The notes under the pieces: generated by a model
The model's database searches: none
Told to the model about the DNA's origin: nothing
Seen by the model: the letters and a program-made list of their open reading frames with translations, nothing else
Made by a program: the position numbers and the translations under genes
Shown here: piece by piece, positions 41,787-54,613 of the stretch
Position numbering within the stretch: position 1 is the first letter of the stretch
How the letters are laid out: the number at the start of each line of letters is the position of its first letter
Source of the DNA: Ecdyonurus torrentis
Taxonomy: Eukaryota; Arthropoda; Insecta; Ephemeroptera; Heptageniidae
Reading direction: 5' to 3'
Length of the DNA: 64,000 nt
Assembly: GCA_949318235.1 (NCBI GenBank)
Contig: OX439131.1
Location: forward strand, 45,131,226-45,195,225

Positions 41787-41875
<89 letters not shown>
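41787..41875. repeat. (CT)n microsatellite
   Basis: About 89 bp of perfect CT. A short (CCAT)n tract lies 60 bp upstream. The overlapping open frames are Ser-Leu or Arg-Glu repeats. Confidence 0.95.
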
Positions 41876-41877
<2 letters not shown>

Positions 41878-42877
41878 ATGTTACACAACTTACAAAAAAA
41901 CACTCAAATGTATCTCATCAAGAAAAACATCGAACAGAAATCTAAAACTCTTTCCTCATATCAAAATTCATATTCAGTATCCTCAAACATTACATTACTA
42001 TAAAAACATTTATTACAAAAAAAATAATAACTAAAATCTGTCAGTAATTAATTCAAGCTTTTATATTATGTATTTTGCTTTTGCCTGTGTTAGAGATAAT
42101 ATATTATGTAAAAGATGCTCGCAGCAATAAAATTCAAAGTGAAAGAGATATCTCTGTGTGTGCCTGTCAAGACAAGAGTTTTGCTGTCACTTCAAGTAAA
42201 ATAAAAAGATGATTTCAAATAACTGTCAAAATGTAAGGGAAGACAATTACTGCTTTGTTCTTCTCTTATTATGAGTACTTTTTTTTTTTTTTTTTTTTTT
42301 TTGGTGCGTATAGATGAAAATGCGGTAAGAAAATGTAACATCAATATGTAGGACATGGGTGACATTCAGAGCTTATATATGGCACACTAGGGGATCAAGG
42401 CGCAATAGCTTCAAGTGACCACGTAGCCCGCGAGCAGGCTTCATATGTTGAGCACTAAAATCTAGACCATACTCACACGGACATAGCTCTTTTTTTTTTT
42501 TTTTTTTTTTTTCCCCAAACAAAAGATTTTCTTTTCCTTTTTTTATACATCAAGCGGAGAGAGCGCAAAAAAAAAATCGAAGTGACATTGAGCACCAAAA
42601 TGGCTACCACAATCCTCTTTCGTTTTTTTTTTTTTTTTTTTTTTTTTTCCTTTCCTCTACGAAAAGCTAGTAAGACAATAAGAATGCAGAATCAACAGAC
42701 TTAGAGAGACTCAGAGTGAAGAAAAAAACTGGGCCAGGGGCTTTCTAGGTATCAAGAGCAAGTATAAGCGTGGTTGGTTTCCTCCTCCTTGTCTTTTACT
42801 CCCTTATAATATATTTTGAAGCTAGGGAAATGAGAACACGGCATTGACTTGGAGAGGGTTGCTTGTTGAAATGTTGT

Positions 42878-42910
<33 letters not shown>
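42878..42910. repeat. (CT)n microsatellite
   Basis: About 33 bp of CT with one TTT interruption, 80 bp upstream of a longer tract of the same sense. Confidence 0.9.
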
Positions 42911-42988
42911 GCTTTGGATCCGCGATATTATATATTATATAACGATCCATAAGCTTTGCACACCAGCGACAGATGCTACCAATTACAC

Positions 42989-43091
<103 letters not shown>

Positions 43092-43181
43092 CATCTAAAA
43101 CTTAGACCATTAGATATACGAGCATTTGAATAACTTTATAATATAAAATGATATCGTAATAAATATAAGAGCTATGCCTAC

Positions 43182-43212
<31 letters not shown>

Positions 43213-44776
43213 ATTTTTGTAAAACTCTGTCAAGACTTTTCAAAAAAAATATATATAATATAAAAATCAGTTCATTTCCTCCTCTTTCCCTTTTCCCTTT
43301 TTTTTTTTTTTTTTTTTTTTTTTCTGCTTAAACTTTTGGTTATAAGAAAGTACACATACAACGTAAGGAAAAAAAAAAAAATAATAATAACCAACACAGA
43401 GGCTGCACGATAAGATAGACACGTTATTCAAAGAGACGTTCGTTTTTTTGTTTTTTCCTCCTGATAAAAGCTTTTGTGTTATTATTATTATTATTTTTTT
43501 TTACTTAAAAATCAATAATTTCAATTTTAAAAGAAAAAAAAGTATTAAAATTAAATCATATTTCTGTGTGTTTCTTCCAAAAGCTCTTTATTTGCGTACA
43601 GCTACAACGCAATAATAATTTTAAACTCATAAATTTTATTTGAAAACATAAAAAACAAATTCCGTTGTAAAATGTTCTTATATATATATATTTTTTTTTT
43701 ATTATTTATACTGAAATAAAAGTAAACAAAAGGGAAGAAAAACATCATAAGTATAAAATATAAATTTGAAAAACTAGACATTGGCTTTCTAGATTTTTCT
43801 GTACCAACAATAAAATAATATTATAACAATCAAATTAATAATCTCTTTCTTTACCATTACGTAATATTAAATGTAAATAAACATTATAATCGAGAAAGTC
43901 CAGCACTTATTCCAATTAAATCAAACAATAAATATGATCTAACAATACTAGTTTAAACTAGTCTATTTCCCCTTGAATTTCTGACTATTATTATAATATC
44001 TGCAACGAAAATGATGAAAAAAAAAAATAATAAAACTTAATGAATTTCAAGACCTTTCACAAATTTAATCACAATACGCTTGCTTATGCAATTGTGAAGT
44101 AATTTAAAGTAATTTCCGACGTCCGCTGCTTTTTTTTTTTTTTTTTTTTTTTTTGCAAAGAATAGACGAGTTAAATAATTACGTAATTATGATTTTTTTT
44201 TTCTTTGAATTGTACAGACACTGTGATATAAAGTTTTACTTTATTGCTTTTATGGTAATACAATGTATTTATATGCGGAGCAGTATGTTATAATTTGAGT
44301 CTTCATATCGATTTATTATGTTATTATCATAAAGCAATTGAATAAAATTATATTAGAGTGTTTCTATAATACATTTTTGATTCTGCGTGTAATTTTGAAA
44401 CAAAAATTCTGAACATATTTTAAGGTGGGACATTAGGATACTATATACGGTATTGGACTAAAACGTTATAAAGAAAGAAAAATCTGAAATTTTGCACAGT
44501 GATACATTAGAATATATCTATCTTCAAAAATGTAAAAAAAATTGGGGGTCACTATACTAGATTTTGAATTATAATTTTTTGAAAGTTTAGTCCCATAAGA
44601 GCCAATGTTATTTTCATTGATTATTTTCTCTCTTATCTAATGGTCAAGAGTTCTAACTTTCAAATGGCATCATAAAGTTTGCATTTTATTTTTTAATTAA
44701 AATAAATCATCATTTGTTTACTCATATTATTGCACTTTTTTTTTACCATAGTATTGTTTTTTTAAAATACCAAGTA

Positions 44777-44993
44777 CAGCCAACCGGGGTGACATTGAAC
44801 GCCCGGGGTGACTTTGAACACCCATTTATCTCTACTTTGGGCATTCATTTCAAAATTCTAAAACATGTCATTTTGATCAAAATCAAATTTGAACAATACT
44901 AAGAATCTTCAAATTTCTAAAATGAGGCCCCAAGACGGAGATAATTGGGTGTTCAAAGTCACCCCGAGCGTTCAAAATCACCCCAGTTGACTG
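44777..44993. mobile_element. MITE with CAGCCAACCGGGGTGA ends and TA target duplication
   Basis: The left end CAGCCAACCGGGGTGACATT and the right end AATCACCCCAGTTGACTG are inverted repeats. A second inner inverted pair follows: GGGGTGACTTTGAACACCCA and TGGGTGTTCAAAGTCACCCC. TA flanks both ends (44775-44776 and 44994-44995), as for Tc1/mariner-type elements. 217 bp, no coding capacity. Confidence 0.85.
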
Positions 44994-44995
44994 TA

Positions 44996-45620
44996 GCTCA
45001 CTAATAATTATAAAAAATTATAATTTTATAAAACTTTCTATGCCTTAAAAGTTTACGTAAAAATGAATACGTTCAGAACTACAAAGTTATTTAAAGTTAC
45101 AACTTATATGTTATTAAAGTGCAATTAAATGCATGTGGTTTTGATAATATGGTGACGTCGTTTTCTTAGTAACTTTATGTAATACTCTTAGTATTTAATT
45201 GACTTTAATCAAGATATTAACTTCAATTTATTACATCTATCTAGCAGGCAGAGCGAGCGTAAGAAAATACATTTACATTCATTAACCTTCATTATGCAGA
45301 ACTAATTTTACATCGCTGCTTATAATTTTCTAATATACACAACCACTTATAATACTTTTTTTTATATTATATTATAGCAAACATCATATTACATTGATGC
45401 TGTTGCTGATATATCAAATACGCACATAACTTTTCAAGTCATGTGAATGGTCTGTTTCCAACAATGAGCAGGTTTTACTTCCTGCGTACGTATATGTATT
45501 TAATTGCATATTAATTCAAATCAGATTGATTATTTATTGCACTTTGCCATTATTGCACAGTTTACAAGCATTCTCAGCGATTTATTAGTTTTTGACCAAG
45601 TTAATTTTTTTAAACTTACT
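44996..45620. other. Non-coding block, nothing recognised
   Basis: A+T-rich spacer between two MITEs. Confidence 0.5.
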
Positions 45621-45963
45621 AAAGCCATAGACCACATTAAACCACATGTGATTTTTAATGAATAAAAATGAAATGGGATCTTCAAAACTGTTGACAATTT
45701 TTTCCAGCATGTTAATGTAGCCCCACGAGAGAGCGTGAAAAAATACTGTAAAGTATGCAAATTCCTTGACTATTCATGTTTATGACGTCAGAAACATGCA
45801 AAAATTAGTATGAAAATGTTGTGCGGGTTGCATAAATCGAAATTTCTGATCACTGCTACGGAGCTACAGTTGGGTTTTGAGACACATTTAAGTTATTTAT
45901 GTAAGTCACATCAAAAGTTTTGTGATATAAATGCTTATGTTTTTCTCTGGTCTATTCCTTTAA
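45621..45963. mobile_element. Family A MITE, copy 2
   Basis: About 343 bp, same orientation as copy 1, from AAAGCCATAGACCACATTAA to TTCTCTGGTCTATTCCTTTAA. It keeps GACGTCAGAAACATGCAAAA, GTGCGGGTTGCATAAATC and TGCTACGGAGCTACAGTTGG. The open frame at 45530-45760 (minus) is repeat-derived. Confidence 0.85.
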
Positions 45964-45991
45964 GGGTAGAATAATTGCAGTGTTCTAGTAA

Positions 45992-46325
45992 CACTTTTAA
46001 AAAGGGTGGATTACTTTAGGTACAGCTCTGGCCAAAAGTTCCCGAACGGGGCAGCGGCGGCCGCTGCGTTTTCTCATAACGATAACATAGTGTGCTTGCG
46101 GGTTGCCTATGCAAATCTTTCTGTAACTTTTGGCCAGAGCTGTACGAATACTAACTTCTTTAGATAATCAGTTTTAAGTTTTTATGAGTAGTTAAAATAA
46201 TAAATTTTAGCAAATTATTAAAAATAGCTAATTTAAGTTGTTTTAAGTTTGTTAAGCTATTTTAAGTTAAAATAGCTATTGATAATAGTTTGCTAAAATG
46301 CATTATTTTAGCTAATCATAAATGA
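45992..46325. mobile_element. Family B MITE, copy 3, interrupted and 3' truncated
   Basis: The left end (CACTTTTAAAAAGGGTGGAT, then TACTTTAGG) is split from the rest by a 120-bp family D element and one duplicated TA. It resumes as CGAATACTAACTTCTTTAGA and continues through AATAGCTAATTTAAG to AGCTAATCATAAATGATCG. The expected right terminus CACCATTTTTTAGAGTG is missing. Confidence 0.8.
46023..46142. mobile_element. Family D short MITE, copy 3, nested in family B
   Basis: The ends are CAGCTCTGGCCAAAAGTTCC and GTAACTTTTGGCCAGAGCTG, with perfect TA duplications at 46021-46022 and 46143-46144. The interior GCAGCGGCGGCCGCTGCG and CATAACGATAACATAGTGTG matches the 11749-11871 copy in reverse. Removing the element and one TA restores a contiguous family B sequence, which directly demonstrates insertion. 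Confidence 0.9.
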
Positions 46326-46378
46326 TCGTAAACTAGACAAATGTAAACATTGCTAGCAAACTAAAAGCATCACTTAAC

Positions 46379-46500
46379 AAAATTTCTGATCCCTGCTACG
46401 GAGCTACAGTTTGAGACAAACTAAAGTTATTCATGTAAGTCCCATCAAGTGTTTTGTGATATAAAAAATGCTTATTTTTTTCTCTGGTCTATTCATGTAA
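46379..46500. mobile_element. Family A MITE, 3' fragment (copy 3)
   Basis: Only the last ~120 bp of family A is present, from AAATTTCTGATCCCTGCTAC to TTTCTCTGGTCTATTCATGT. The 5' two thirds are absent. Confidence 0.8.
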
Positions 46501-46507
46501 TATACGC

Positions 46508-46700
46508 CACAGAAAAAATAAATACCAAATGTGTAACTATTATAGCATAAATGTTGCAAAATAGGAACAATATGTATATAATATAATATTTATTATATTT
46601 AACATGTTTATTATGCAGTATAGTATAAATTATGATGCAATGCATTGTTGCTGCAAATCAGCTATACCATAATTATTACGTATTTATTTTTATTCATGCG
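46508..46700. mobile_element. Family E MITE, copy 4
   Basis: Starts CACAGAAAAAATAAATACC and ends CCATAATTATTACGTATTTA then TTTTTATTCATGCG. The interior has TATAGCATAAATGTTGC and GCAGTATAGTATAAATTATG, typical of the family. It abuts the family A fragment. Confidence 0.6.
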
Positions 46701-47615
46701 TATTATATATTTATGTATACATCATTTCATTTTTATTTCTATTTATAAATAAAATTTTGTTTCATTTTTACATTGTAAATTAGGTTCCCCTCAAAGATAA
46801 TCATTATTCATATTATTAAGAAATAAAGCCATTCCGTTTTATTTTCTTATGAATAAAGGAGGAACACCTTATTTTGTTGCAAATTTACACCTTTGCAATC
46901 TGTATCCCATAATTTTCTATTTTATATGCTAAATTATATACAGTAACGCATAAAATGTAAGACCTCAAAATATATACGCTACTTGTTAAGATAGTATCAA
47001 CAAAATCTTAGATTATCAGCAGAGAAACCAAAAATAATAATTTTGATTTATGTTTCAAAAGGTCAATTAAAACAAACTGAAAATTACATAATGAACTTGA
47101 AAATCTTTTGCTAAATTAAATATAAAGATAAGACGATAGAAGGTTTCTGCATTTAAAAAAATATAAAATCGTTATTATATCATAATAGTTGCTGCGTGGG
47201 AAGGAGTAGTCCTTGAAATTATATAAACAAAACTGAAAAACAATAAAATGAAGATTTCAATATTTAAGACTAAAGTTCACTAATCGAATAATATATATAG
47301 CCTCGGATTGTCTATAATATAACATTTTTACAATAAATATAAGAGAATAAATTTGGCATATAATGAAGGACACGAGAACGATAAGCAGAAGCAGATATGT
47401 ATGTATAAGAAATTGCGAGGAACAGGAAAACCTTAGAAATAATTTGTCTTTTTCAAGGTTTCTATATCAAGAAAGAAATATATGTTTCTAAATTTTTCTT
47501 ATTAAAAAAAAAAAAGCACTAAATAAATTATAAACATGTTATAAAATTTAGTAGACATATAGCCTTCTTCATTTTTTTTTTTTTTTTTTTTTTTTGAAAA
47601 GAAGTTAAATAACCT

Positions 47616-47723
<108 letters not shown>

Positions 47724-47831
47724 ATACATACATATATAATAAATTATACACCTTGCTGTGTTATATATAATAATAAAATCGTATTAATAAACATTGTTAA
47801 ATTAAACTTTAATGATCACACATAATAGTAC

Positions 47832-47963
<132 letters not shown>

Positions 47964-48498
47964 CCATGTGGTTTATGTATTATTCTGCAACAACATAAAA
48001 TTAAACTATATAGCTTTTGCGTGTTATACAAAGCAGTAAAAATACTCAATTTTATTATTATATAAATATATTTTTCAATATAACTATAAAAAAAACATAC
48101 AATATAAAAATACTATAATATAAGTAATATTTTTTTTTTTGTGTAATAAGATCACTCACCAACAATAAAAATATAACCTTAAAAAATATATATGATATTA
48201 TTACACTGAAAAACTATAAACCATACATAGGTTATCTATACCCATTTTGAGATTGATTTTTGATTTAAGAAATATAATGCATATGGTATTATATTTAAAT
48301 TTTCACAAATAGAAATAATTTCTTTATTATATTTTGACATATATGGGTAAATTGATTCTGTTTATTCATACAAAAGCGTAGGAGTAACTAACAATGACAA
48401 TAATAAAACAAAAGATGTGATAACTCAAGTTTGTGGGTTCTAATAACTATAATTTCAACATCTATATGGTAATATTAACTCAATAATTGGGTTGATGC

Positions 48499-48832
48499 AT
48501 AAAGGAATAGACCAGCGAAAAACATAAGCATTTAAAACACAAAACAATTGATGGGATTTACATAAATAACATTAGTTTGTCTCAAAACCCAACAGTAGCA
48601 GTGATTAGAAAATTCTATTTATGCAACCCGCACAACATTTTCATACTAATTTTTGCATGTTTCTGACGTCATAAACATGAATTTTCACACAAATTGCATA
48701 CTTTACAGTATTTTCACGCTCTCTCGTGGGGCTACATTAACATTCTGGTAAAAATTGTCATCAGTTTTGAAGATCCCATTTCATGTTTATTCATTAAAAA
48801 GCACATGTTGTTTTATGTGGTCTATGGCTATA
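48499..48832 (-). mobile_element. Family A MITE, copy 4 (reverse orientation)
   Basis: Reads as the reverse complement of copies 1 and 2: AAAGGAATAGACCAGCGAAA at the left, then ATGCAACCCGCACAACATTT, TTTCTGACGTCATAAACATG, and TTTTATGTGGTCTATGGCTA at the right. Nearly full length. Confidence 0.85.
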
Positions 48833-49358
48833 AGTACATAATTTTTACTATTCAAAACAATCGCGTATATTGAACATTATTCTTGTTATACCGGAAACTT
48901 GTATAGATTTAGCAGTAATATGTATATAACCACAATCGTGTATGCACTTTTCTTGAACACACAAAATGTAATTAATATTTTTCTTTCAGTGTTTATTTTT
49001 TATGATATTTTAGAGCAAATAAAAAAAAAGTTTTTATTTGATTTTGTAATTATATAATTATATTAAACCTTGTTACCTTTTTACTTTTTTATTTTGTGAG
49101 TTATTATTTAATTCAATAATATAAAATTACGTCCAGTCATTTAATTATATTGTGTAATTACACGTTATTGTAACTCTAAAGGTAGTTTTACCTTTCTGTA
49201 TAGACAAAAAAATAAAATAAAAATGAAAAGAATTGTTAATCATTAAGTATATATTATAAGACAAGTCATGAAATTTACATTGAATGGAAAGACCTTTTTT
49301 TTTTAAAGTCAACTCTACCTTGTGTAACGTTAATTGTGCCTACATTTTGTGTATGACA

Positions 49359-49423
<65 letters not shown>

Positions 49424-49732
49424 GTGGTTCATTACACGCGATTGTGAGACACACGAAGAAGACGAGGAGGAGGACCAGACGACGTGTACAAAATTGCAAA
49501 AACTGCGCACGTCATATCCCCGCTATATAGCTCAACTCAACGCTCTGTATAGCTATATATTACTGCAGGGGATAACAAGCAAAAATATGAAATTATATAA
49601 TATACCATCTCTTTCTATTTTATGTCAACCTACATAAAGATGATTCAATAAAACTTTACTTTTTTATGTACAATACTGTACAGTACCAGTATGAGGATAT
49701 TTCGTTCATAAATCTAAAAAATAAATATTGAA
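48833..49732. other. Non-coding block with a (GA)n tract
   Basis: No confident gene. The more G+C-rich sequence just after the (GA)n tract (49422-49560) is open on the plus strand with an acidic Glu/Asp stretch, but no splice sites I trust. Confidence 0.4.
49362..49421. repeat. (GA)n microsatellite
   Basis: About 60 bp of perfect GA. Confidence 0.95.
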
Positions 49733-49978
49733 AAGCTTGTACACAGTTTTGCAATGTTTTAAATGTTGTAGAATTAACGGTCATGACGTCAATAAGCGTT
49801 GACAATCGAACGATAAAAACTTAAATGACGTCACAAGCGTTAAAATCACAATTAAATGAAATAAATGTTAAACTTGGCCGTTGAAAATTTACATTTTTTC
49901 CATTCAGTCCCAAATTTTGTGACGTCACTAGCGTTAATTCCACAATACTTAGAACAATGAAAACTGTGTGTACAAGCT
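49733..49978. mobile_element. MITE carrying CRE-like palindromes (~246 bp)
   Basis: The left end (AGCTTGTACACAGTTTTGCA, then GTTGTAGAATTAACG) and the right end (CGTTAATTCCACAATACTTA through AAAACTGTGTGTACAAGCT) are inverted. The element contains three TGACGTCA or TGACGTCAC motifs, two of them next to AAGCGTT and one next to CTAGCGTT. No coding capacity. Confidence 0.75.
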
Positions 49979-50014
49979 ATTCAACGATTATTTTTTTAGG
50001 GTAAAGGTATTTAT

Positions 50015-50233
50015 GTACAAGAATAAATTACGTAATTTATGCTGCATTGAACAATTACCATATTGTAGAACACACATGTTGCTATTCTATTATATCAGAA
50101 TTAGTTATGCTGAACATCTTAACTATTATATTATATATGTAGTATAATCACTATAATCAGTATACAAGATAGCTTAAATGATGATGTTATGCATGTGACC
50201 TATCTTAATAATTACGTGCTTATTTTTGTCTGT
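50015..50233. mobile_element. Family E MITE, copy 5
   Basis: Starts TACAAGAATAAATTACGTAA and ends TAATTACGTGCTTATTTTTG then TCTGTG. It has ATGCTGCATTGAACAATTAC and TAGTATAATCACTATAATCAG as in copy 2. It is followed immediately by another copy. Confidence 0.65.
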
Positions 50234-50440
50234 GGACACCGAAATAATTTATGCTGCATTTATGTCATTATAGCATAAATGATGCTATGAATTATAGAAT
50301 AACATAAACAATTATACTGTTCAACAATATTTATGCAAAGTAACATGATGCAGTATAACATAAATCATACTTTTATGTTTTGAACAAATTGTGCTGAAAT
50401 GAGCTAGCTTAATTATTACGTTTTTATTTTTATCCGTGTA
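50234..50440. mobile_element. Family E MITE, copy 6, head-to-tail with copy 5
   Basis: Starts GGACACCGAAATAATTTATG and ends TTAATTATTACGTTTTTATT then TTTATCCGTGTA. Internal words are ATAGCATAAATGATGCTATG and GCAGTATAACATAAATC. There is no spacer between it and the previous copy. Confidence 0.65.
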
Positions 50441-50466
50441 AAACTCCCCCTTTTTTTTTTTCTATA

Positions 50467-50498
<32 letters not shown>

Positions 50499-52170
50499 CG
50501 CTGAAAAGTAAATGAATATAATATTGATTAAAGGTATTTATTAAAAATCATTACATGGACTTATATATATTAAATCAGGGTCAGTGATTTTCCTTGCGTT
50601 TATTAATTATAAACATTTTTCATTATTTGTATACTATCAGCTTTTTTAATCTTTAATTAATATTAGCATTGAATTTAACTTCAAAACCGTGAAAGATCCA
50701 ATCAATGTTTTATAATATAAAAAATTGTCCAGCAGTAACGATTAATCAAGTTTAATCAATATAATGAGATTTATTTAAATTTAAAACAAAATTTATTACT
50801 TTAAAATGACCAAAAATTGATTACTCACGTTGTATGTGTAAATATATAGTAAGTAATACCTTTTATATATATATATTTTTTTTTTATAATTAAAATATAA
50901 CATGAAAGTGGATTAAAATCAGAGATCATTATTTTCACTTATTATCTCTAACTTTTTCCACACGCTATGAAACACGTAAATTATTTCAAACCTCTGCATT
51001 TATTAACTACATAAAGTACATATTATATTAACTGTAATTTACTTTGTACATGAAAATAAATCATAAAACTTTGTGACAATAAAGTGACTGCAAAATAAGG
51101 AAAACAGTTTATAATAATATTTTCCATGAACTTACTTGTAAACCTTCTTCTGGACATTTTATTTCTTTTTATTATTATTTCAAACTAACGTATATATAAA
51201 GTGCACTTAAATGTCCGCTATGCATCATATTACTACTGCAGTTCACGGCCTTCAATGCCATAAAATACCGCTGCACTTTCCCTACAACCTTCATACACCT
51301 TTTTTTTTTTTTTTTTTTTTAATAATAAAATTATTTTTGCATAATTATATCATATGAAAAGTGTAATAAAATATAATAAATAAATCAAGAATGAAAGAAA
51401 GAAAGGAAAAAATGTGTTACGGAAATAGGTAATTGTAAAACAATTTTCGTAAATATATTGGCTTTGGGGTAATGTGCAAGTAATGGCCTTGCGAATGAAG
51501 AAACATTGTTTGGTATGTTTTTTTTTTTTTTTTTTTTTAACAAAGTAAATTTGTTACTATTAAACCTATTTCATGAGAGAGGCAGAGAGAGAGAGAGAGA
51601 GAAGAGTTTCTTTCTCTTGTTTTATTTAATTGCTTTGCTCCACAGTTTAAATTTGTTATCTTCATTTTCTTTTAATAAGTTTTTTTTTATATGTGTGTTA
51701 CGTATACCGACTTTTGTAATAAAAACCTTTTAACAAAAAAAGAAAAGAAAAAGATCATTCCATTTATTTTACTGTGTGTAGACGTAATGATAAATTAATC
51801 TAAGATTTATTTTACTTTTTTTTTTCTTCTCATTGTTCTGTAGTCCATGAATAAATTAAAAAGTGAAGTCATGGATAAAGCTGCGGGTATTACCATGAAT
51901 ATATTGTACACCGTACGTATGTCCGTACGTTGCAAGTTCTGTGCTTGGTAATTTCAATGCATGTACTGCTGGGTGTGTTCAAAAGGGTGCATAACTTTCA
52001 GGATACCGGAGCACTCACATTATGTGTAACGAGATGATAACAGCAAAAACGTATTTTTGTGCGTTTATTTCGATACAATTTATGTTTCCAATTCTTAGTG
52101 TTTTGATGACGAGAAAATATTTTTGAGTGTATAATATTTATTTTTAATTTAAGTGAACATTATGACGATG
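50441..52170. other. Non-coding block, nothing firmly recognised
   Basis: A+T-rich DNA with T or A runs near 50450-50500, 51301-51320 and 51518-51538 and a short (GA)n near 51583-51602. A possible minus-strand start-plus-donor near 51136-51160 is discussed in the findings. Confidence 0.5.
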
Positions 52171-52384
52171 ACACAGTCAAAAATAAATACGTATTAATTA
52201 TGCTGACTAATTTGTGACAGAATTTGTTCAATTCAACATAATGTATGCTACAATGCACAATAACTGTTGTAAAACATAAATATTATCTTGTACAGCATAA
52301 TTATTTATGTTGTTCTAATGTAGTAATATTTATGCTATAATAACTTAAATGTTGCATAAATTACGTAATATATTCTTTCCGTGC
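52171..52384. mobile_element. Family E MITE, copy 7
   Basis: Starts ACACAGTCAAAAATAAATAC then GTATTAATTATGCTG, and ends ATTACGTAATATATTCTTTC then CGTG. The inverted termini and GCATAATTATTTATG-type interior fit the family. The order of internal words suggests orientation opposite to copy 1. Confidence 0.65.
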
Positions 52385-52417
52385 ATAAAATGAAATTTGT
52401 ATGATTGCTTCATTAAA

Positions 52418-52596
52418 CACGGAAAGTGTCAATAACGTAATTTAATATAGCATAATAGAAGATAAATTAGAATATAATAAATAATTATGCTGTACAACAT
52501 AATATTTATGCTATTGTATAATGAATGATACCATAGATTATGCTATATTGAACAAATAAGTTTTAGCATCATTATTACGTATTATTTTTGTCACTG
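52418..52596. mobile_element. Family E MITE, copy 8
   Basis: Starts CACGGAAAGTGTCAATAACG and ends AGCATCATTATTACGTATTA then TTTTTGTCACTG, with ATTATGCTGTACAACATAAT inside. Only 33 bp separate it from copy 7. Confidence 0.65.
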
Positions 52597-52863
52597 CATT
52601 ATCACCCGTTTTGTTGACTTATTTTTGAGTTTTTCTCTCAAGCCAATATTTTTTATTGAAATTGTGTCATTTTCTTTTATTTTATTATATTATATCAGTA
52701 TACTAAAAGCTATAACGTGTCTAATAATATTAATAATCATAAATCTCTATATTCATAATGCTGCAAAAACAAATTTAACTTTTTATAAATATAGGATTAC
52801 AACTATACTACATTAGGCTAATTTTAACACATAGTCTAGTATACAAACTATTTTAGTTACTCT

Positions 52864-53068
52864 TACGTAACTTATGCTTCAGTATGAATAATTATTATAA
52901 ATATCATATTATAATATAAATATTTCTAAATTCAAATTACACAAATAATTTTGCTGTATTACATAACTGTTATGCTGTGCAGCAGTCAATAGATTTATAA
53001 ATTATGAATTGATTGAAATTTAGCTGTTGTAAAATTATAATGCAATTATTTTGGAATTTTTTCTTTCG
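52864..53068. mobile_element. Family E MITE, copy 9 (diverged)
   Basis: Begins TACGTAACTTATGCTTCAGT and includes TTTTGCTGTATTACATAACT, GTTATGCTGTGCAGC and TAATGCAATTATTTTGGAAT. The termini are degraded; assignment rests on order and spacing of family words. Confidence 0.4.
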
Positions 53069-53416
53069 TATTTCAATGAAAAATTAATAAAAAAAAAAAA
53101 AAAAAAAAATGCACGTTTTTCTTACAATTTTTATTCATACAGACAAAAAAAAATCTTAAACAAACACGATAAACTTACATTAATCCACGTTATCCAAATC
53201 AAATTTATATTAGCTGAAGGATAATTTTTACATGCTCTATATTATATACGAATTTCGAGCAAAAAACACGACCATACAAAACGAAATATTATTTATTAAT
53301 TAATAACTTTATTATATTAAAGTCTACTGCAGAATAATGTTGTTATGACTATAGGCACATTATTAAAACAATATTATTGAGTTAAATGTAATTATTTAAC
53401 AATCATTTCACTGCAC

Positions 53417-53440
53417 AGAGTGAGAGTGAGAGTGAGTGAC

Positions 53441-53494
<54 letters not shown>
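53417..53494. repeat. (GA)n microsatellite with GTGA and GACA interruptions
   Basis: About 78 bp; the left third is degenerate (GAGT, GACA) and the right part is perfect GA. Confidence 0.9.
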
Positions 53495-53497
<3 letters not shown>

Positions 53498-54404
53498 AAA
53501 AAAATAATATGCATAAAAAATACTTCTATTGTTTCATTGTTATTTTAAACAATTTTGATTATAATACACAATAAAATTGATACAGATCTAAATAGTAATA
53601 AAAATTACATTAACTTAAACAATTCAATTTAAAATACATTTTTTTATTATTTAAATACTGTATTGTGTGTGGGGGCGTTTTTCATGCCTCAATAGTTTTT
53701 GCATATACGCAATTTGCATTTCTACGTAAAAAAAAAAAAAAATAATAATAATAAAACAGTTAAACTATAATATGAAAAACCACAAAATGTCAATGAAATT
53801 CGTGCATATTTATATTATTTTTATTTTTTACGTCAGTTCAGGTGTAAAAATTAATGTCGATACACTTCCTTAATATTACAAAATATTATATTTAAAGTCG
53901 TTTTGTTACCTTGAAGCTATATGAGTTTTTGCCAAAGTTATAAGATGACACGCCCTAAATTACATGCTGATATAATTCACATACTAAACACATTTCATAT
54001 TTTTTATTATTTATTATATTAAACTAACTTGACTTTACTAAGAATTTTATTTTTATATAAATTGTATTGTTCTAAGAATTTTTATCAATCTAGTAAATTT
54101 CCGTAATAGATCTTTATTGATCAAAGGTTAACTTTTTTAATGTAAATATTGACAGTTTTTAAATTACGTATTAATTATTATCTATTGGTAAATGTTTGCT
54201 TTCAATAAAAAAAAATCTTACATAAATGCTTTCTACACACACACCCTTACTTGGGAAAAAAGGTAAGATTTTTTCGTGAGAATTTTTACCAAGATTTATA
54301 TACATAAGAAGTTTTTCAGTTTTACAGGAGCGTGTGCATAAAAATGAGTAATTAGAGAGTGAATCTTGTGACTTGAATGGCATCCGCAGATTACTTGAAA
54401 CTGG

Positions 54405-54613
<209 letters not shown>

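Noticed and set aside
45530..45760. 76-codon minus-strand frame
   Set aside because: It lies mostly in a family A MITE and partly similar frames recur at 15405-15617 and 61738-61964, so it is repeat-derived.
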